This document shows positions 1-9,731 of a stretch of DNA of 64,000 nt, piece by piece. Each line of letters opens with the position of its first letter. Positions within the stretch are counted from its first letter, which is position 1. This DNA comes from Ectobacillus antri (lineage in GTDB: Bacteria; Bacillota; Bacilli; Bacillales; Bacillaceae_G), in contig NZ_RIAV01000003.1 of NCBI RefSeq assembly GCF_003852715.1, positions 1 to 64,000 on the forward strand, given 5' to 3'. The translations under genes were made by a program, and so were the position numbers. The notes under the pieces were generated by a model that saw only the letters and a program-made list of their open reading frames with translations, did not search any database and was not told where the DNA came from.

Positions 1-133
1 TCCGCTTTTCTTAATGTCTAGCTACGCCTCCTAGGCACTCTCACCTAAGAACCTCGGCCACAAAAAGGCAAAAAGCGCCTTTTCGAGCCGAGAACCTTAG
101 GTTCTGTGCCTAAACAGTCAGCTCCGCTTTTCT
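1..133. repeat. Intergenic hairpin repeat, copy 1 (may be cut by the window edge)
   Basis: Both ends carry the block TCCGCTTTTCT, and the centre is AAAAGGC / GCCTTTT (63-69 with 77-83). Nested arms pair around it: 32-38 with 106-112 (TAGGCAC / GTGCCTA) and 48-54 with 99-105 (AGAACCT / AGGTTCT). The same layout, with unrelated arm sequences, recurs near 57.9-58.1 kb. It lies just downstream of the minus-strand gene at 132-521, so the A/T-flanked central hairpin may also end that transcript. No protein is encoded. I see the repeat directly; its family name is unknown to me. Confidence 0.75.
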
Positions 134-521
134 ATTTCATAGGTGGGATGAGGTGGTTTAGGCGCAGTATGGCGATAAGGTGGTTGTAGTATAACGTTGT
201 TTCTGCGAATGTGTTAGACGGTTTCACAGATATTGTAATGATTGGTTTATTTAGTTGTTGCGCAGTTTCTTCAAAAAGCTGTATACGTTTGCTTGTTTTA
301 TCAGGTAAGATAGGTATACCTTCACGACATATGTAAAGGGGTTGAAAGTCACCTGGGGTGGTAGGATGAAGAACGACGGCAAGTGAACATACATCTCGGT
401 TCTGTTTTTTTGTGGTAAACATAAGCATATGTGCCAAACGTGTTTGATTGGCTTTGGCAATTTCAAGTAGTTCGTATAGATCTGAATAGCCTTCTCCAAG
501 TTCGATAAAGCGTTGAATCAT
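132..521 (-). CDS. Conserved Bacillus hypothetical protein, 129 aa
   Basis: Start ATG at 521 is preceded on the minus strand by a strong AGAGGAGGA ribosome binding site, so the gene looks real. The product is a soluble protein of 129 aa with no signal peptide or membrane segment and no catalytic motif I can recognise. Its composition is an ordinary alpha/beta mix, with one CxxxxxxxV-type Cys near residue 45 and a second near 64. It is transcribed towards the window edge, away from rsmD, and its stop codon touches repeat copy 1. I have a weak memory of similar proteins in the B. cereus group next to ylbG/rsmD (sometimes wrongly named methylthioribose kinase), but I would not assign a function. 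Confidence 0.7.
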   Translation of the reverse strand: MIQRFIELGEGYSDLYELLEIAKANQTRLAHMLMFTTKKQNRDVCSLAVVLHPTTPGDFQPLYICREGIPILPDKTSKRIQLFEETAQQLNKPIITISVKPSNTFAETTLYYNHLIAILRLNHLIPPMK

Positions 522-573
522 AGTAACAATCCTCCTCTAAGTAACAATTTTTATTGTACTGTAAAAGTGAAAA

Positions 574-598
574 TAAAAAAACCCTGCCTAAGCAGGGT
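574..598 (-). terminator. Intrinsic terminator reading leftwards, gene not identified
   Basis: ACCCTGC (581-587) pairs with GCAGGGT (592-598) around a CTAA loop. On the minus strand the stem is followed by seven T (574-580). It faces away from rsmD and sits upstream of the minus-strand gene at 132-521, so it must end some transcript that starts further right. The spacer 522-839 holds nothing else convincing; a 24-codon minus-strand frame (662-736) has no ribosome binding site. Confidence 0.6.
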
Positions 599-839
599 CC
601 TTCTCAATCTAGTGTAACACTAGCAAGAAGGCAAAGGGAGAGGAGAAACCGGAGGAAGAACTTATGGGGAACGTAAGTCTTCTCCGCGGTTGGCAACAAC
701 ATCAGAAGTGATGTTGTTACGTCTATTTTTATCCATTACATAGAAAGATATACACAACATACCAAATTTTCTACCTGGTTGTTTTGATTTGTTTGTTTTT
801 ATGTTAGGATGAAGTAGGATTACGAGAAAAAGGTAGTGA

Positions 840-1904
<1,065 letters not shown>

Positions 1905-1913
<9 letters not shown>

Positions 1914-3083
1914 GCGAACTAATAACAACACATATACATATAAACAGAATAAAGTCATGACAGGACCGTATGTATATAGAGCATACCAAGTGTCTGCAGC
2001 CGGTTGTGCGACGACTGGAATGGCTCCTCCTATATGGGTAGATGGCTTTTCGTAAAGAGGTTTCCATAAAATAAGAGTTAATACAGGTGCAATAAGACTT
2101 TGAACAACCCGAGCGATAAAATATGGCTTAAAGCGAATATCTGTCTCTGCTAAAATACTGGCAACCTGTGCTTGAACAGACAAGCCGCTAAAGGCCAAAA
2201 TAAAGCTAGCAATCATTGCTTGATGCAAAAGTGGCGCTTGAGTTTGACTTGTGAGCTGGTTGCCAAGTGTGATTTCGAAGATGCCGGCAAGAATGGGCGC
2301 GCTTAAAGAAGGTGAAACATGAAGCGTGTGGAGAATATACTCAATACCGTAGTTAAATAGTGTTGTGAATTTAATAATACTTAGCATCTTATTAAGTACA
2401 GAGAATAAAATGATAAACCCACCGATCATTAACAAAGTTTGTACAGAAGAAGAAATAGCATCTCCAATCATTTTTCCAATAGGACGCGTATCTTCTAGAC
2501 GCTTGCGGTGTAGGGCGCTAAAAGCTTTCCGTAAAGAAGCTGTTTGTTTGTTGTCTCGGCTCGCTTCTTCTTTGTGACCATGAAAACGCATCATCAGTCC
2601 TACAAGTAAGTTGCTGATGTAGTGGGCTGTTGCTAATAAAATCCCTAACTTGGCATTGGCAAAAAAACCTACAGAGACTGCACCAAAGATGAAGAGAGGA
2701 TTGGATGAGTTTGTAAATGAAACAAGGCGCTCTGCTTCAATTTGTGTCATTTGTTTAGTCTGTCTTAACCTCGCACTCAGTTTCGCACCGGAAGGAAATC
2801 CTGAGGCCATCCCCATGGCCCAGACAAAGCCTCCTGTACCTGGCACACGAAAAAGAGGACGCATAAAAGGCTCGAGCAACACACCTATAAAGTTTACGAC
2901 CCCTAGTCCAATCAATAACTCTGATGCAATAAAAAAAGGAAGTAAAGAAGGAAAAACCACTTTCCACCACATATCAAGACCACGTGCGGAAGCTTCTAAA
3001 CACGCTTGCGGATTTGTAATGAGTGAGACGGTCAAAAGTGAAATAGTGCCTGCCATAAGCACTGTTTGTATTTTAGAACGCAT
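1905..3083 (-). CDS. ylbJ: Sporulation integral membrane protein YlbJ
   Basis: The 392-residue membrane protein has about eight hydrophobic segments and the nucleoside-recognition (Gate) fold, seen in GGFVWAMGMASGFPSGAK near residues 83-100 and in the conserved LVSFTNSSNPLFI segment. In B. subtilis ylbJ belongs to the sigma-E regulon and is needed for resistant spores; it resembles the SpoIIIAA-SpoVM-type Gate proteins of the mother cell membrane. What it carries is unknown. It is transcribed against coaD and away from ylbK. The start ATG 3083 has a GGGGGGAG ribosome binding site. I did not find a convincing sigma-E promoter in the 100 bases upstream. Confidence 0.93.
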
Positions 3084-3185
3084 GAAACTCCCCCCGTTTT
3101 GTCCGAGCTCTCATTATTAGTATACGAGGATAGGGGCAAGCTTTAGACCATAAGATAGAATATATACAGGAAAAGGGTGAGTACA

Positions 3186-3977
3186 GTGAGAGAGCCAAAA
3201 ATTGGTCTTGCTTTAGGCTCAGGGGGCGCAAAGGGCTTTGCGCATGTTGGAGTAATTAAAGTGTTAGAGGAAGCCGGTATTGCAATTGATATGATTGCGG
3301 GAAGCAGTATGGGAGCACTGGTAGCTACATTTTATGCCGCAGGCTGTGATGTTGAACGCTTATATCGTATCGCTCAATTGTTTAAACGAAAATATTATTT
3401 GGATTTTACCGTTCCTAAAATGGGCTTTGTAGCAGGTAAGAGAATAAAAGATATGATAGCCATGTTCACATATAATAAAAGACTGGAAGAACTGGATATT
3501 CCGACTGCTGTCGTCGCCACTGATATATTAAGCGGTGAAAAAGTGGTTTTTACAGAAGGACCAATTGCCCCTGCTGTGCGTGCCAGTATTTCGATTCCGG
3601 GCATCTTTATTCCGGAGAAGATAGATAATCGTTTGCTTGTCGATGGCGGGGTGATTGACCGTATCCCTGTATCAGTTGCCAAAAGTCTAGGAGCAGATAT
3701 AATTATTGCTGTAGATGTCTCTTCAGGAAAGGTGAACGGGGAGGTAACTTCTATTTTTGATGTGATTATGCAAAGTATTGAAATTATGCAGCATGAACTT
3801 GTGCATCATCGTAAAGTTGCTTCAGATTTAATGATGCGCCCTGCTGTTGAGAATTTCAGTTCGCGCGCCTTTACAAATATTGAAGATATCATTCGTGCAG
3901 GAGAAGAAGAAGCGATAAGGCATATTCATGATATTCAACAACGAATTGAAAAGTGGAAGGAGAACCATCATGTTTAA
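3186..3977 (+). CDS. ylbK: Patatin-like phospholipase family protein YlbK
   Basis: This is a predicted serine lipid acyl hydrolase of the patatin/RssA type. The glycine-rich oxyanion loop GSGGAKG (11-17), the nucleophile elbow GSSMG (39-43, Ser41) and the DGG box with the dyad Asp near residue 158 are all intact, so it should be active; the natural substrate is not known. I choose GTG 3186 because AAGGGTGA lies at the right distance; GTG 3177 would add three residues. The product has about 263 residues. Its stop overlaps ylbL by 8 bases, and the pair ylbK-ylbL is conserved in Bacillus. Confidence 0.9.
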   Translation: MREPKIGLALGSGGAKGFAHVGVIKVLEEAGIAIDMIAGSSMGALVATFYAAGCDVERLYRIAQLFKRKYYLDFTVPKMGFVAGKRIKDMIAMFTYNKRLEELDIPTAVVATDILSGEKVVFTEGPIAPAVRASISIPGIFIPEKIDNRLLVDGGVIDRIPVSVAKSLGADIIIAVDVSSGKVNGEVTSIFDVIMQSIEIMQHELVHHRKVASDLMMRPAVENFSSRAFTNIEDIIRAGEEEAIRHIHDIQQRIEKWKENHHV

Positions 3978-5001
3978 GCGATTGCGTTATGTTACTGTTT
4001 TTATATTTGCTGTTATATTAGCAATTGTTGTTATGTATGTACCGCTTCCTTATTACATTACAAAGCCCGGTTTGGCAGAAGATCTAAAACCGTATGTCAA
4101 GGTGGAGGGCGGCTACGAAGAGGAAGGTGACTTTATGTTAGTCACGGTTTCTATGTCGCGTGCTAGTATTACGAGTTACATAGCAGCTAAACTAGACCGC
4201 TATCAGGAAATTTATCCAAAGGAGGCGATCTTGGGGCAAGAGGAAAACGATGCGGAGTATCAGTTTCGTCAACTGCACTTAATGCAAGAGTCGCAAACGG
4301 CAGCTATCTATAATGCTTATCAATATGCTGGAAAATCAGTTGAATTTGAAAATCGTGGCGTATTGGTTATTTCTGTTGCTGACAATATGCCGGCTACGGG
4401 AAAGCTTAAAATTGGAGACCGTCTAACCGCAATAGATGGTAAAGAGCTTCATACAGCAGATGAATTCATCGCTTACGTAAAAAGAAAAAGAAGTGGAGAG
4501 AAAGTAAAGATTGAATTTGAAAGACAGGGGAAAAAGGAGTATGTCACACTGGGACTCGCACCTATACAAGGAGAAACTGATCGCTTAGGAGTAGGTGTGC
4601 AGATTACAACAGATCAAAAACTGAAAGTAAGTCCTAATGTGAAAATAGATGCCCATCGTATTGGTGGACCTTCGGCAGGTATGATGTTTACATTGGAAAT
4701 TTATAATCAACTAACCGAAGCTGACTTAACAAAAGGATACGAAATAGCAGGAACAGGAACAATTAATGCAAAAGGTGAAGTAGGACCAATTGGTGGGATT
4801 TCACAAAAAGTAATTGCGGCAGATACAGCAGGAGCAGACATTTTCTTTGCGCCAAATGAAAAGGGAAATAAGAATTCTAATTATCAAGAAGCAGTTAAAA
4901 CCGCAAAAGATATAGGAAGTAAAATGAAGATTGTTCCTGTAGATGTGCTGGATGATGCGCTAACTTATTTGGACAAATTACCACCTGAACAAGCGGACTA
5001 A
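3970..5001 (+). CDS. ylbL: Membrane-anchored PDZ/Lon-type S16 protease YlbL
   Basis: The product has 343 residues. An N-terminal membrane anchor (about 7-27) is followed by a PDZ domain (about 115-195) and a Lon-like S16 protease domain. The catalytic Ser235 in GGPSAG and Lys280 in GISQK are 45 residues apart, as expected for the Ser-Lys dyad. In B. subtilis YlbL works with CtpA in recovery from the DNA-damage checkpoint by removing the division inhibitor YneA. ATG 3970 is chosen over an upstream in-frame ATG because AAGGAGA precedes it. It overlaps the end of ylbK by 8 bases and is followed by a terminator. Confidence 0.94.
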   Translation: MFKRLRYVTVFIFAVILAIVVMYVPLPYYITKPGLAEDLKPYVKVEGGYEEEGDFMLVTVSMSRASITSYIAAKLDRYQEIYPKEAILGQEENDAEYQFRQLHLMQESQTAAIYNAYQYAGKSVEFENRGVLVISVADNMPATGKLKIGDRLTAIDGKELHTADEFIAYVKRKRSGEKVKIEFERQGKKEYVTLGLAPIQGETDRLGVGVQITTDQKLKVSPNVKIDAHRIGGPSAGMMFTLEIYNQLTEADLTKGYEIAGTGTINAKGEVGPIGGISQKVIAADTAGADIFFAPNEKGNKNSNYQEAVKTAKDIGSKMKIVPVDVLDDALTYLDKLPPEQAD

Positions 5002-5034
5002 CGTCAAGAAGTATGCTTTCTTATGCTTGAAAAA

Positions 5035-5074
5035 AGGGTGTCCTCAAAGTGATGATAGGACACCCTTGTAATTT
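5035..5074 (+). terminator. Terminator of ylbK-ylbL
   Basis: AGGGTGTCCT (5035-5044) pairs with AGGACACCCT (5057-5066) and is followed by TGTAATTTTCTT. The rest of the ylbL-tmcAL spacer (5075-5383) holds the minus-strand hairpin at 5227-5251 and no gene I can support. Confidence 0.8.
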
Positions 5075-5226
5075 TCTTGGCGGCAAACGGATGTGAAGGC
5101 TTAGTAAAACGTCGTAACGCTCATGTGAATAAACAAGATATTATATTTTGGCTTCATATATCATGTAATTCTTTTCTGGCCTATATAAGTCTACATAGTT
5201 TTTCGACATATAAACAGCAAGAAAAT

Positions 5227-5251
5227 CACAGCGCCAGACCGCCTCGCTGTG
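5227..5251 (-). terminator. Possible terminator downstream of tmcAL
   Basis: CACAGCG (5227-5233) and CGCTGTG (5245-5251) form a stem. Read on the minus strand it is followed by ATTTTCTTG. It lies about 130 bases beyond the tmcAL stop, so there would be a 3' untranslated tail. The T-run is interrupted, so the call is tentative. Confidence 0.45.
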
Positions 5252-5383
5252 TATGTTCTCACTTGACAAGGCTCTGACCACAACCATTACATTGCCCGTT
5301 CTTCTTTCCCACCCCAAAAAAGAATGTTGTTTGTTCTAGTTGCACTTATACAAAAACAAATGATTATATGTAAATTGATAGCC

Positions 5384-6592
5384 TTATATATTAGAGCGAA
5401 TAGGGTGTTGTACATATTCTTGTTTTAATGCTTGAGAACGGAATGGTTCGGGTAAAATAGCATAATACACGGCGTTCGCTCGTATATCCAAATCAAGTAA
5501 AGGGTGAGAGTGTTTGCTATGCTTGCTATGAGACAAAAGAGGAATGGGAATATTCTTTTTTATACTTGATATATAAGCTTGTCCGGTCTTTGACATACCG
5601 AGAAGGCGGATATAGGGAGCTGTATCTGCAAGATTCATTTCATCTTTTGTCGCATGTGTTAATGTATGTAAGCATAGTCGCTGCAACCTGGTCCATGTAT
5701 AACGCTTTGTTTTAATGGCTTGCATAAAATTTTCAAACGATGTTGCTTGCTCAATGGCGTATAACAAGCGGTTTTCAAGTCCTTCCTCAGCTTCGTAGAT
5801 GCCACGTAATTGCTCTGCAGACATAGTGAGCAGTTTGTATTTTAACAGATGAAAGTAGTTTTCCCACATATGGAGCAACCCGTAGGTTTGCTGATATGAC
5901 TGTAATTCCATTTTTGTTGCAAGAGGCATCACTTCGCTCGCGTCTTCAATTGGAGATTTTTGCAGGTGCTTACGAATGCTAGTTGCACTTGCTATAGAAG
6001 AGGAAGCAAATGTTGTATCATGGTATTGCGCGTTCAAACGTTCGACGGTGTGCGCTTGTATGTTACTTCCTTGCTCTTGTATTTGTTCAATATAATGAAA
6101 ACCGAGAATGTTATTAGGTTTGGAGAGGTCCAAGTTATCAATGCCAATATTCTTATAAGCGTCAGAGAGGGCTTTGGGATAGCTAACGCCTGTTTCAACT
6201 TTTTGTTGCAGTGCTTGATTAAGAGCCTCCATACGAGTTGTTCTTTCTTGCAAAGCGTGATAAAAAGGAGTGATATTGCCACTTTCGCTACCGAAGCAAA
6301 TTTCCTTTACTTGTAGTGCATCTAATATAGAAATGGCGCCTCTTGCGAACATTTTTGCATGCTGCGTGGAAAATGCATAAGGAATTTCAACAACAACATC
6401 AGCACCGCCCGCCAATGCCATCTTGGTTCGCGCCCATTTTGAGACAATAGCAGGTTCGCCACGTTGTAAAAATGAACCGCTCATGGCTGCTATGACAACA
6501 TCAGCATTGGTGATTTTTTTTGTTTGCTCCAAATGATAGGCGTGTCCATTATGAAACGGGTTATATTCAACAATTACACCTGCGGCTTTCAA
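5384..6592 (-). CDS. tmcAL: tRNA(Met) cytidine acetate ligase TmcAL (YlbM)
   Basis: TmcAL activates acetate with ATP and transfers it to the wobble C34 of elongator tRNA-Met, making N4-acetylcytidine. The 402-residue protein carries the nucleotidyltransferase signature NPFHNGH at 11-17 and the downstream MSGSFLQRGEPAI segment (about 37-50) typical of the family. ATG 6592 follows an AGAAAGGAG ribosome binding site on the minus strand. It is a single-gene unit lying between ylbL and the ylbN-rpmF operon, the order seen in B. subtilis. Confidence 0.95.
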   Translation of the reverse strand: MKAAGVIVEYNPFHNGHAYHLEQTKKITNADVVIAAMSGSFLQRGEPAIVSKWARTKMALAGGADVVVEIPYAFSTQHAKMFARGAISILDALQVKEICFGSESGNITPFYHALQERTTRMEALNQALQQKVETGVSYPKALSDAYKNIGIDNLDLSKPNNILGFHYIEQIQEQGSNIQAHTVERLNAQYHDTTFASSSIASATSIRKHLQKSPIEDASEVMPLATKMELQSYQQTYGLLHMWENYFHLLKYKLLTMSAEQLRGIYEAEEGLENRLLYAIEQATSFENFMQAIKTKRYTWTRLQRLCLHTLTHATKDEMNLADTAPYIRLLGMSKTGQAYISSIKKNIPIPLLSHSKHSKHSHPLLDLDIRANAVYYAILPEPFRSQALKQEYVQHPIRSNI

Positions 6593-6685
6593 AGCATTCT
6601 CTCCTTTCTATTGAGTTTTTGTTTGTAATCATGTTATTGTATATATTGCCTGATAATAACTACATTATAGTGTAAAGAAAAAATA

Positions 6686-6714
6686 TTGACAAATACATAA
6701 TTGCTCGATATAAT
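6686..6714 (+). promoter_or_regulatory. Sigma-A promoter of ylbN-rpmF
   Basis: A consensus TTGACA (6686-6691) and TATAAT (6709-6714) are separated by 17 bases, about 30 bases upstream of the ylbN start. Both hexamers are perfect, fitting strong constitutive expression of a ribosomal protein operon. Confidence 0.9.
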
Positions 6715-6741
6715 TTTCTTTGTTGCCTTAGGGGTGATTTT

Positions 6742-7242
6742 ATGAAATGGTCAATCCATCAATTAAACAAATACCGAAGCAAAGGGCTTACGTTTGACGA
6801 AACAGTGCAGTTTGATGATTTGCAAGACTGGCCGGAAGTACGCGACTTATCACCTGTTAAGGTGAGTGGAAAAGCGGACCTCGGAGCGAGTAAGTATACA
6901 TTTCATTTGCGCATTCAAGGTACGATGATATTACCTTGTTCTAGAACGTTAGTAGATGTACCGCTCCCTTTTGACATTCAAACAACCGAGGTGTTCTTAG
7001 CTTCAGAAGAAGCATATGAAGCTGATGCAAACATTCATTATTTACAAGGAGAAGTACTTGACTTACTACCTGTAATTAAGGAAAATATACTTCTGGAAAT
7101 ACCTATGCAGATTTTCAGTGAGGCAGCATCAGATGGAGCACCGACACAAGGTCAAGGCTGGCAAGTAATTTCAGAAGATGAGAAGACAGAGAAAATTGAT
7201 CCTCGTTTGGAAGTACTTGCAAAGTTTTTTGACAAGAAGTAG
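6742..7242 (+). CDS. ylbN: YceD/DUF177 family protein YlbN
   Basis: The 166-residue acidic protein belongs to the YceD (DUF177) family, which is linked to 23S rRNA accumulation in E. coli and plants and is almost always encoded just before rpmF. The pattern [12 protein letters not shown] around residues 61-72 is the conserved core of the family. ATG 6742 follows TAGGGGTGATTTT. The gene is read from a perfect sigma-A promoter and is followed, after 56 bases, by rpmF. The biochemical role is not settled. Confidence 0.92.
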   Translation: MKWSIHQLNKYRSKGLTFDETVQFDDLQDWPEVRDLSPVKVSGKADLGASKYTFHLRIQGTMILPCSRTLVDVPLPFDIQTTEVFLASEEAYEADANIHYLQGEVLDLLPVIKENILLEIPMQIFSEAASDGAPTQGQGWQVISEDEKTEKIDPRLEVLAKFFDKK

Positions 7243-7298
7243 AAGACCGGTCGAGGCCTTCAATGATACTAACTCTCTCTTTTAAGGAGGTGGGAATA

Positions 7299-7472
7299 AT
7301 GGCTGTACCTTTTAGAAGAACTTCTAAAACAGTAAAAAGAAAGCGTCGCACGCACTTCAAATTGGCAGTGCCAGGTATGGTAGAATGCCCAAACTGCGGT
7401 GAAATGAAATTAAGTCACCGTGTATGCAAAGCATGCGGAACTTACAAAGGTAAAGAAGTAATCAGCAACTAA
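7299..7472 (+). CDS. rpmF: 50S ribosomal protein L32
   Basis: The 57-residue basic protein starts [10 protein letters not shown], the invariant L32 N terminus. Four cysteines (30, 33, 43, 46) form the CxxC...CxxC zinc ribbon, so this is the zinc-binding form. ATG 7299 is preceded by a full AAGGAGGTG site; an in-frame ATG 36 bases upstream would add a non-homologous leader. It is co-transcribed with ylbN and ends at a strong terminator. Confidence 0.98.
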   Translation: MAVPFRRTSKTVKRKRRTHFKLAVPGMVECPNCGEMKLSHRVCKACGTYKGKEVISN

Positions 7473-7480
7473 TGCTGGTA

Positions 7481-7514
7481 AGCGCAGAGGATTGTTTCCT
7501 CTGCGCTTTTTATT
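7481..7514 (+). terminator. Terminator of ylbN-rpmF
   Basis: AGCGCAGAGG (7481-7490) pairs with CCTCTGCGCT (7498-7507) and is followed by TTTTATTT. Confidence 0.92.
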
Positions 7515-7618
7515 TATTTTTGCCTTCAAGGATGCGTTAAAGCGGATTGTATGTATAAGAAACAATTATGTATCTCTCCTCTCATAAGAACGATATAATT
7601 CATATAAGGGGTGATAGG

Positions 7619-8365
7619 ATGAAGAAAGTAATTGTTCAACGTAAAAACGGATTTTTATGGATTAGATTAAACCGACCGACATGTAGAAATGCGATTGATT
7701 ATGATGTGATGAATGCCCTTGAGGAAATACTGGAGACGGAAAGAAACGGGGAAGAGAGCGCACTTATTATTACTGGCAGTGAGTCATCTTTTTGTGCTGG
7801 TGGCGACCTGCGTGTATTTCATGCTTTAAAGACAGAAGCGCAGGCATACGAAATGCTTGCAAAAATGGGGCGTGTGTTATACAAATTTATGACGTTTCCA
7901 AAGCCTACTGTTGCGTTCATGAACGGCATTGCTATTGGAGGTGGTTGTGAAATTGCGACGGCATGTGATTATCGTTTTGCCGTTCCGGAAGCGAAGCTTG
8001 GATTTGTGCAAGGTGATTTAGCAATCACGACCGGATGGGGTGGCGCTTCTATGCTACTTGAAAAGCTTCCGTATGATAAAGCAATGCAAATGCTTTGGTC
8101 TGCACGGCGTTATACAGCGGAAGAAGCAGAAACAATCGGTTTTCTAAATGGCGTCTTTGAGAACGAATCTTCTTTTTGTACAGAATGGCTACAAGATGCA
8201 TTTGTACAACATGCAGAGGTACTAACAGCGTATAAACGTGTTGCTATCCGGAAATGGCAAGAGAGTAATCTTGCAGAACGGATGCAACAGGAAATACGTG
8301 AGTGCGCTGTTTTGTGGGAAGGAGAATCGCATCATCGTGCGGTAGAAACTTTTTTGAAAAAGTAA
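7619..8365 (+). CDS. Enoyl-CoA hydratase/isomerase family protein
   Basis: The 248-residue protein has the crotonase fold. The two oxyanion-hole segments are visible: SSFCAGGDL near residues 58-66 and IAIGGGCEIA near 103-112. The first catalytic Glu of hydratases is kept (GGCEIA), but the second region reads QGDLAITTGWGG instead of the usual PE...PGAGG, so the exact reaction (hydratase, isomerase, hydrolase or decarboxylase) cannot be fixed. ATG 7619 follows AAGGGGTGATAGG. It stands alone between rpmF and rsfA; a crotonase at this place is familiar to me from the B. cereus group and is not part of the B. subtilis order. Confidence 0.88.
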   Translation: MKKVIVQRKNGFLWIRLNRPTCRNAIDYDVMNALEEILETERNGEESALIITGSESSFCAGGDLRVFHALKTEAQAYEMLAKMGRVLYKFMTFPKPTVAFMNGIAIGGGCEIATACDYRFAVPEAKLGFVQGDLAITTGWGGASMLLEKLPYDKAMQMLWSARRYTAEEAETIGFLNGVFENESSFCTEWLQDAFVQHAEVLTAYKRVAIRKWQESNLAERMQQEIRECAVLWEGESHHRAVETFLKK

Positions 8366-8465
8366 TGCCATGTACAAGCAATTGTTCAATTATAGCGTTT
8401 GGCGAGCAAGGAAATTGTTTAAAAGTGCGAATCTTTTTTTAGGTATGGAAGACATGAAAGGATAG

Positions 8466-8532
8466 TGTTAGAAATTTAGGAGGTATTGTGTATTTGGTTA
8501 CACGCATATATATGTAACAAGTTTCTCTAACA
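8466..8532 (+). other. Structured leader-like element with a free-standing ribosome binding site
   Basis: TGTTAGA (8466-8472) pairs with TCTAACA (8526-8532), and inside it GTTAC (8497-8501) pairs with GTAAC (8514-8518). A perfect AGGAGGT (8478-8484) lies within the outer loop but is followed only by 7-9 codon frames ending at TAA. The 356-base spacer between the crotonase gene and rsfA holds no larger gene. It could be an untranslated leader of rsfA, a leader peptide, or chance. Confidence 0.35.
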
Positions 8533-8721
8533 TTAAAGAAACAGTAAAGCAAGGCTATAAAGGAATTTCGTATAATATCTATGGCTTCGTTAGATACGTC
8601 GTTTTGAACGTAGCTATACGCAGTTGTTCTTCTCTTCTATCTAAAAATATTAGTAATGTATATTCTATCTCTTCTAGCAGTTGCATATGTTGTAAGTAAA
8701 AATGTATTGGGAGGGATAGAT

Positions 8722-9258
8722 TTGGCTACGACGCGTCAGGATGCTTGGACAGAAGATGAAGATTTGCTATTGGCTGAAGTTGTATTACGCCATATACGTG
8801 AAAACGGAACACAGCTCTCCGCATTTAAGGAAGTGGGACGCAGTTTATCAAGAACGCCGGCTGCCTGTGGATTTCGCTGGAACTCGACGGTTCGAAAACA
8901 GTATAAAGAGCAAATTGATGAGGCAAAAAGCCAACGTAAAGGTGCTGTAGCTGAGGAAGTGACTGTAACAGAACAACGTTCATTAACTCTGGCTGATGTT
9001 ATTGCATTTTTACAAAATTATCAACCAGAGCAAGAATTATCCTCGGGATTATTTCAGCGTATTCAGCAGTTAGAAGCGAAAACGGAGCGATTGGAGAGGG
9101 AAAAGCAGCAACTATCTAAACAACTCTCTGTATATGAGCAAGAATATAAAACGCTATTTGCCTATCTAGATCAACGGCGAAGTGTGGTAGCGCCTGATAA
9201 AAGTGAAAGTATACAACTATTACGTAGTAGAGATGCTCTTGAGAAGGTCGAAAAATAA
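8722..9258 (+). CDS. rsfA: Prespore-specific regulator RsfA
   Basis: RsfA is a DNA-binding regulator that fine-tunes part of the sigma-F regulon in the forespore. The 178-residue protein has an N-terminal Myb/SANT-like domain (about 3-60: [15 protein letters not shown] and [15 protein letters not shown]) and a C-terminal coiled coil (about 112-150). The TTG start at 8722 follows GGGAGGGATAG and gives the family N terminus; an upstream ATG at 8656 would add a hydrophobic leader without a ribosome binding site. A long untranslated region precedes it. It shares a bidirectional terminator with the convergent GNAT gene. Confidence 0.92.
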   Translation: MATTRQDAWTEDEDLLLAEVVLRHIRENGTQLSAFKEVGRSLSRTPAACGFRWNSTVRKQYKEQIDEAKSQRKGAVAEEVTVTEQRSLTLADVIAFLQNYQPEQELSSGLFQRIQQLEAKTERLEREKQQLSKQLSVYEQEYKTLFAYLDQRRSVVAPDKSESIQLLRSRDALEKVEK

Positions 9259-9286
9259 AGAACAGCCCATCGGGCTGTTCTTTATT
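9254..9286. terminator. Bidirectional terminator between rsfA and the GNAT gene
   Basis: A perfect 15 bp stem (9254-9268 with 9272-9286, loop ATC) has A-rich and T-rich flanks on both strands, and includes the rsfA stop codon. Confidence 0.92.
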
Positions 9287-9290
9287 TTAC

Positions 9291-9731
9291 TTAAGCGCTC
9301 TCGCTGCTTACTGCATCAACGTTTGGCTGGGGACGCCATATATAAAACGGTGCATCTTCAATGATGATTTTGTCAAAGCCTTGCTTCTCCCAAAATAGCT
9401 CTGATTGTACACGGGCAATCGTTTTAATAGGTCGTTGCAAGCTTTTGGTATAGTTTACGAGAGCGCTTCCAAATCCTTTATGCTGAAGAGCAGGCAAAAC
9501 TTCCAATTTGTACAACTCTATATAATCTTCTGTTTCATAGAGACTCATGCGCGCTACAAGTGATTCTCCGAAATATATGCCGTAGAAGGGTGATTCACTA
9601 TTATCTTCAATAATATTTGCTTGTAAATCTTCAAGCATAGAGAGCTCTTGTTTCCCGTAACGTTTGAATTTTTTAAACTCTTCGAGTGTTTTATAATTGA
9701 CGAGCAGGCGCTCTACCTTTGGAATGTACAT
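9291..9731 (-). CDS. ylbP: GNAT family N-acetyltransferase YlbP
   Basis: The 146-residue protein has the GNAT fold: strand 4 YIELYKLEVLPALQHKGFGSALVNY (about residues 70-94) carries the acetyl-CoA binding loop QHKGFG. The acceptor is unknown. The homologue ylbP occupies the same position and orientation in B. subtilis, between rsfA and panE. The start ATG 9731 has an AGGACGTG site on the minus strand. It converges on rsfA. Confidence 0.88.
   Translation of the reverse strand: MYIPKVERLLVNYKTLEEFKKFKRYGKQELSMLEDLQANIIEDNSESPFYGIYFGESLVARMSLYETEDYIELYKLEVLPALQHKGFGSALVNYTKSLQRPIKTIARVQSELFWEKQGFDKIIIEDAPFYIWRPQPNVDAVSSESA

Noticed and set aside
1-133. CRISPR array or tRNA in the repeat regions
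   Set aside because: Only one or two copies with internal dyad symmetry and no regular spacers occur, and none folds as a cloverleaf. No CRISPR or tRNA was found anywhere in the window.
662-736. A 24-codon minus-strand frame before rsmD
   Set aside because: It could explain the leftward terminator at 574-598, but there is no ribosome binding site and no known family.
5077-5277. A 66-codon plus-strand frame in the ylbL-tmcAL spacer
   Set aside because: It starts just after the ylbL terminator without a ribosome binding site, and its composition is not protein-like.
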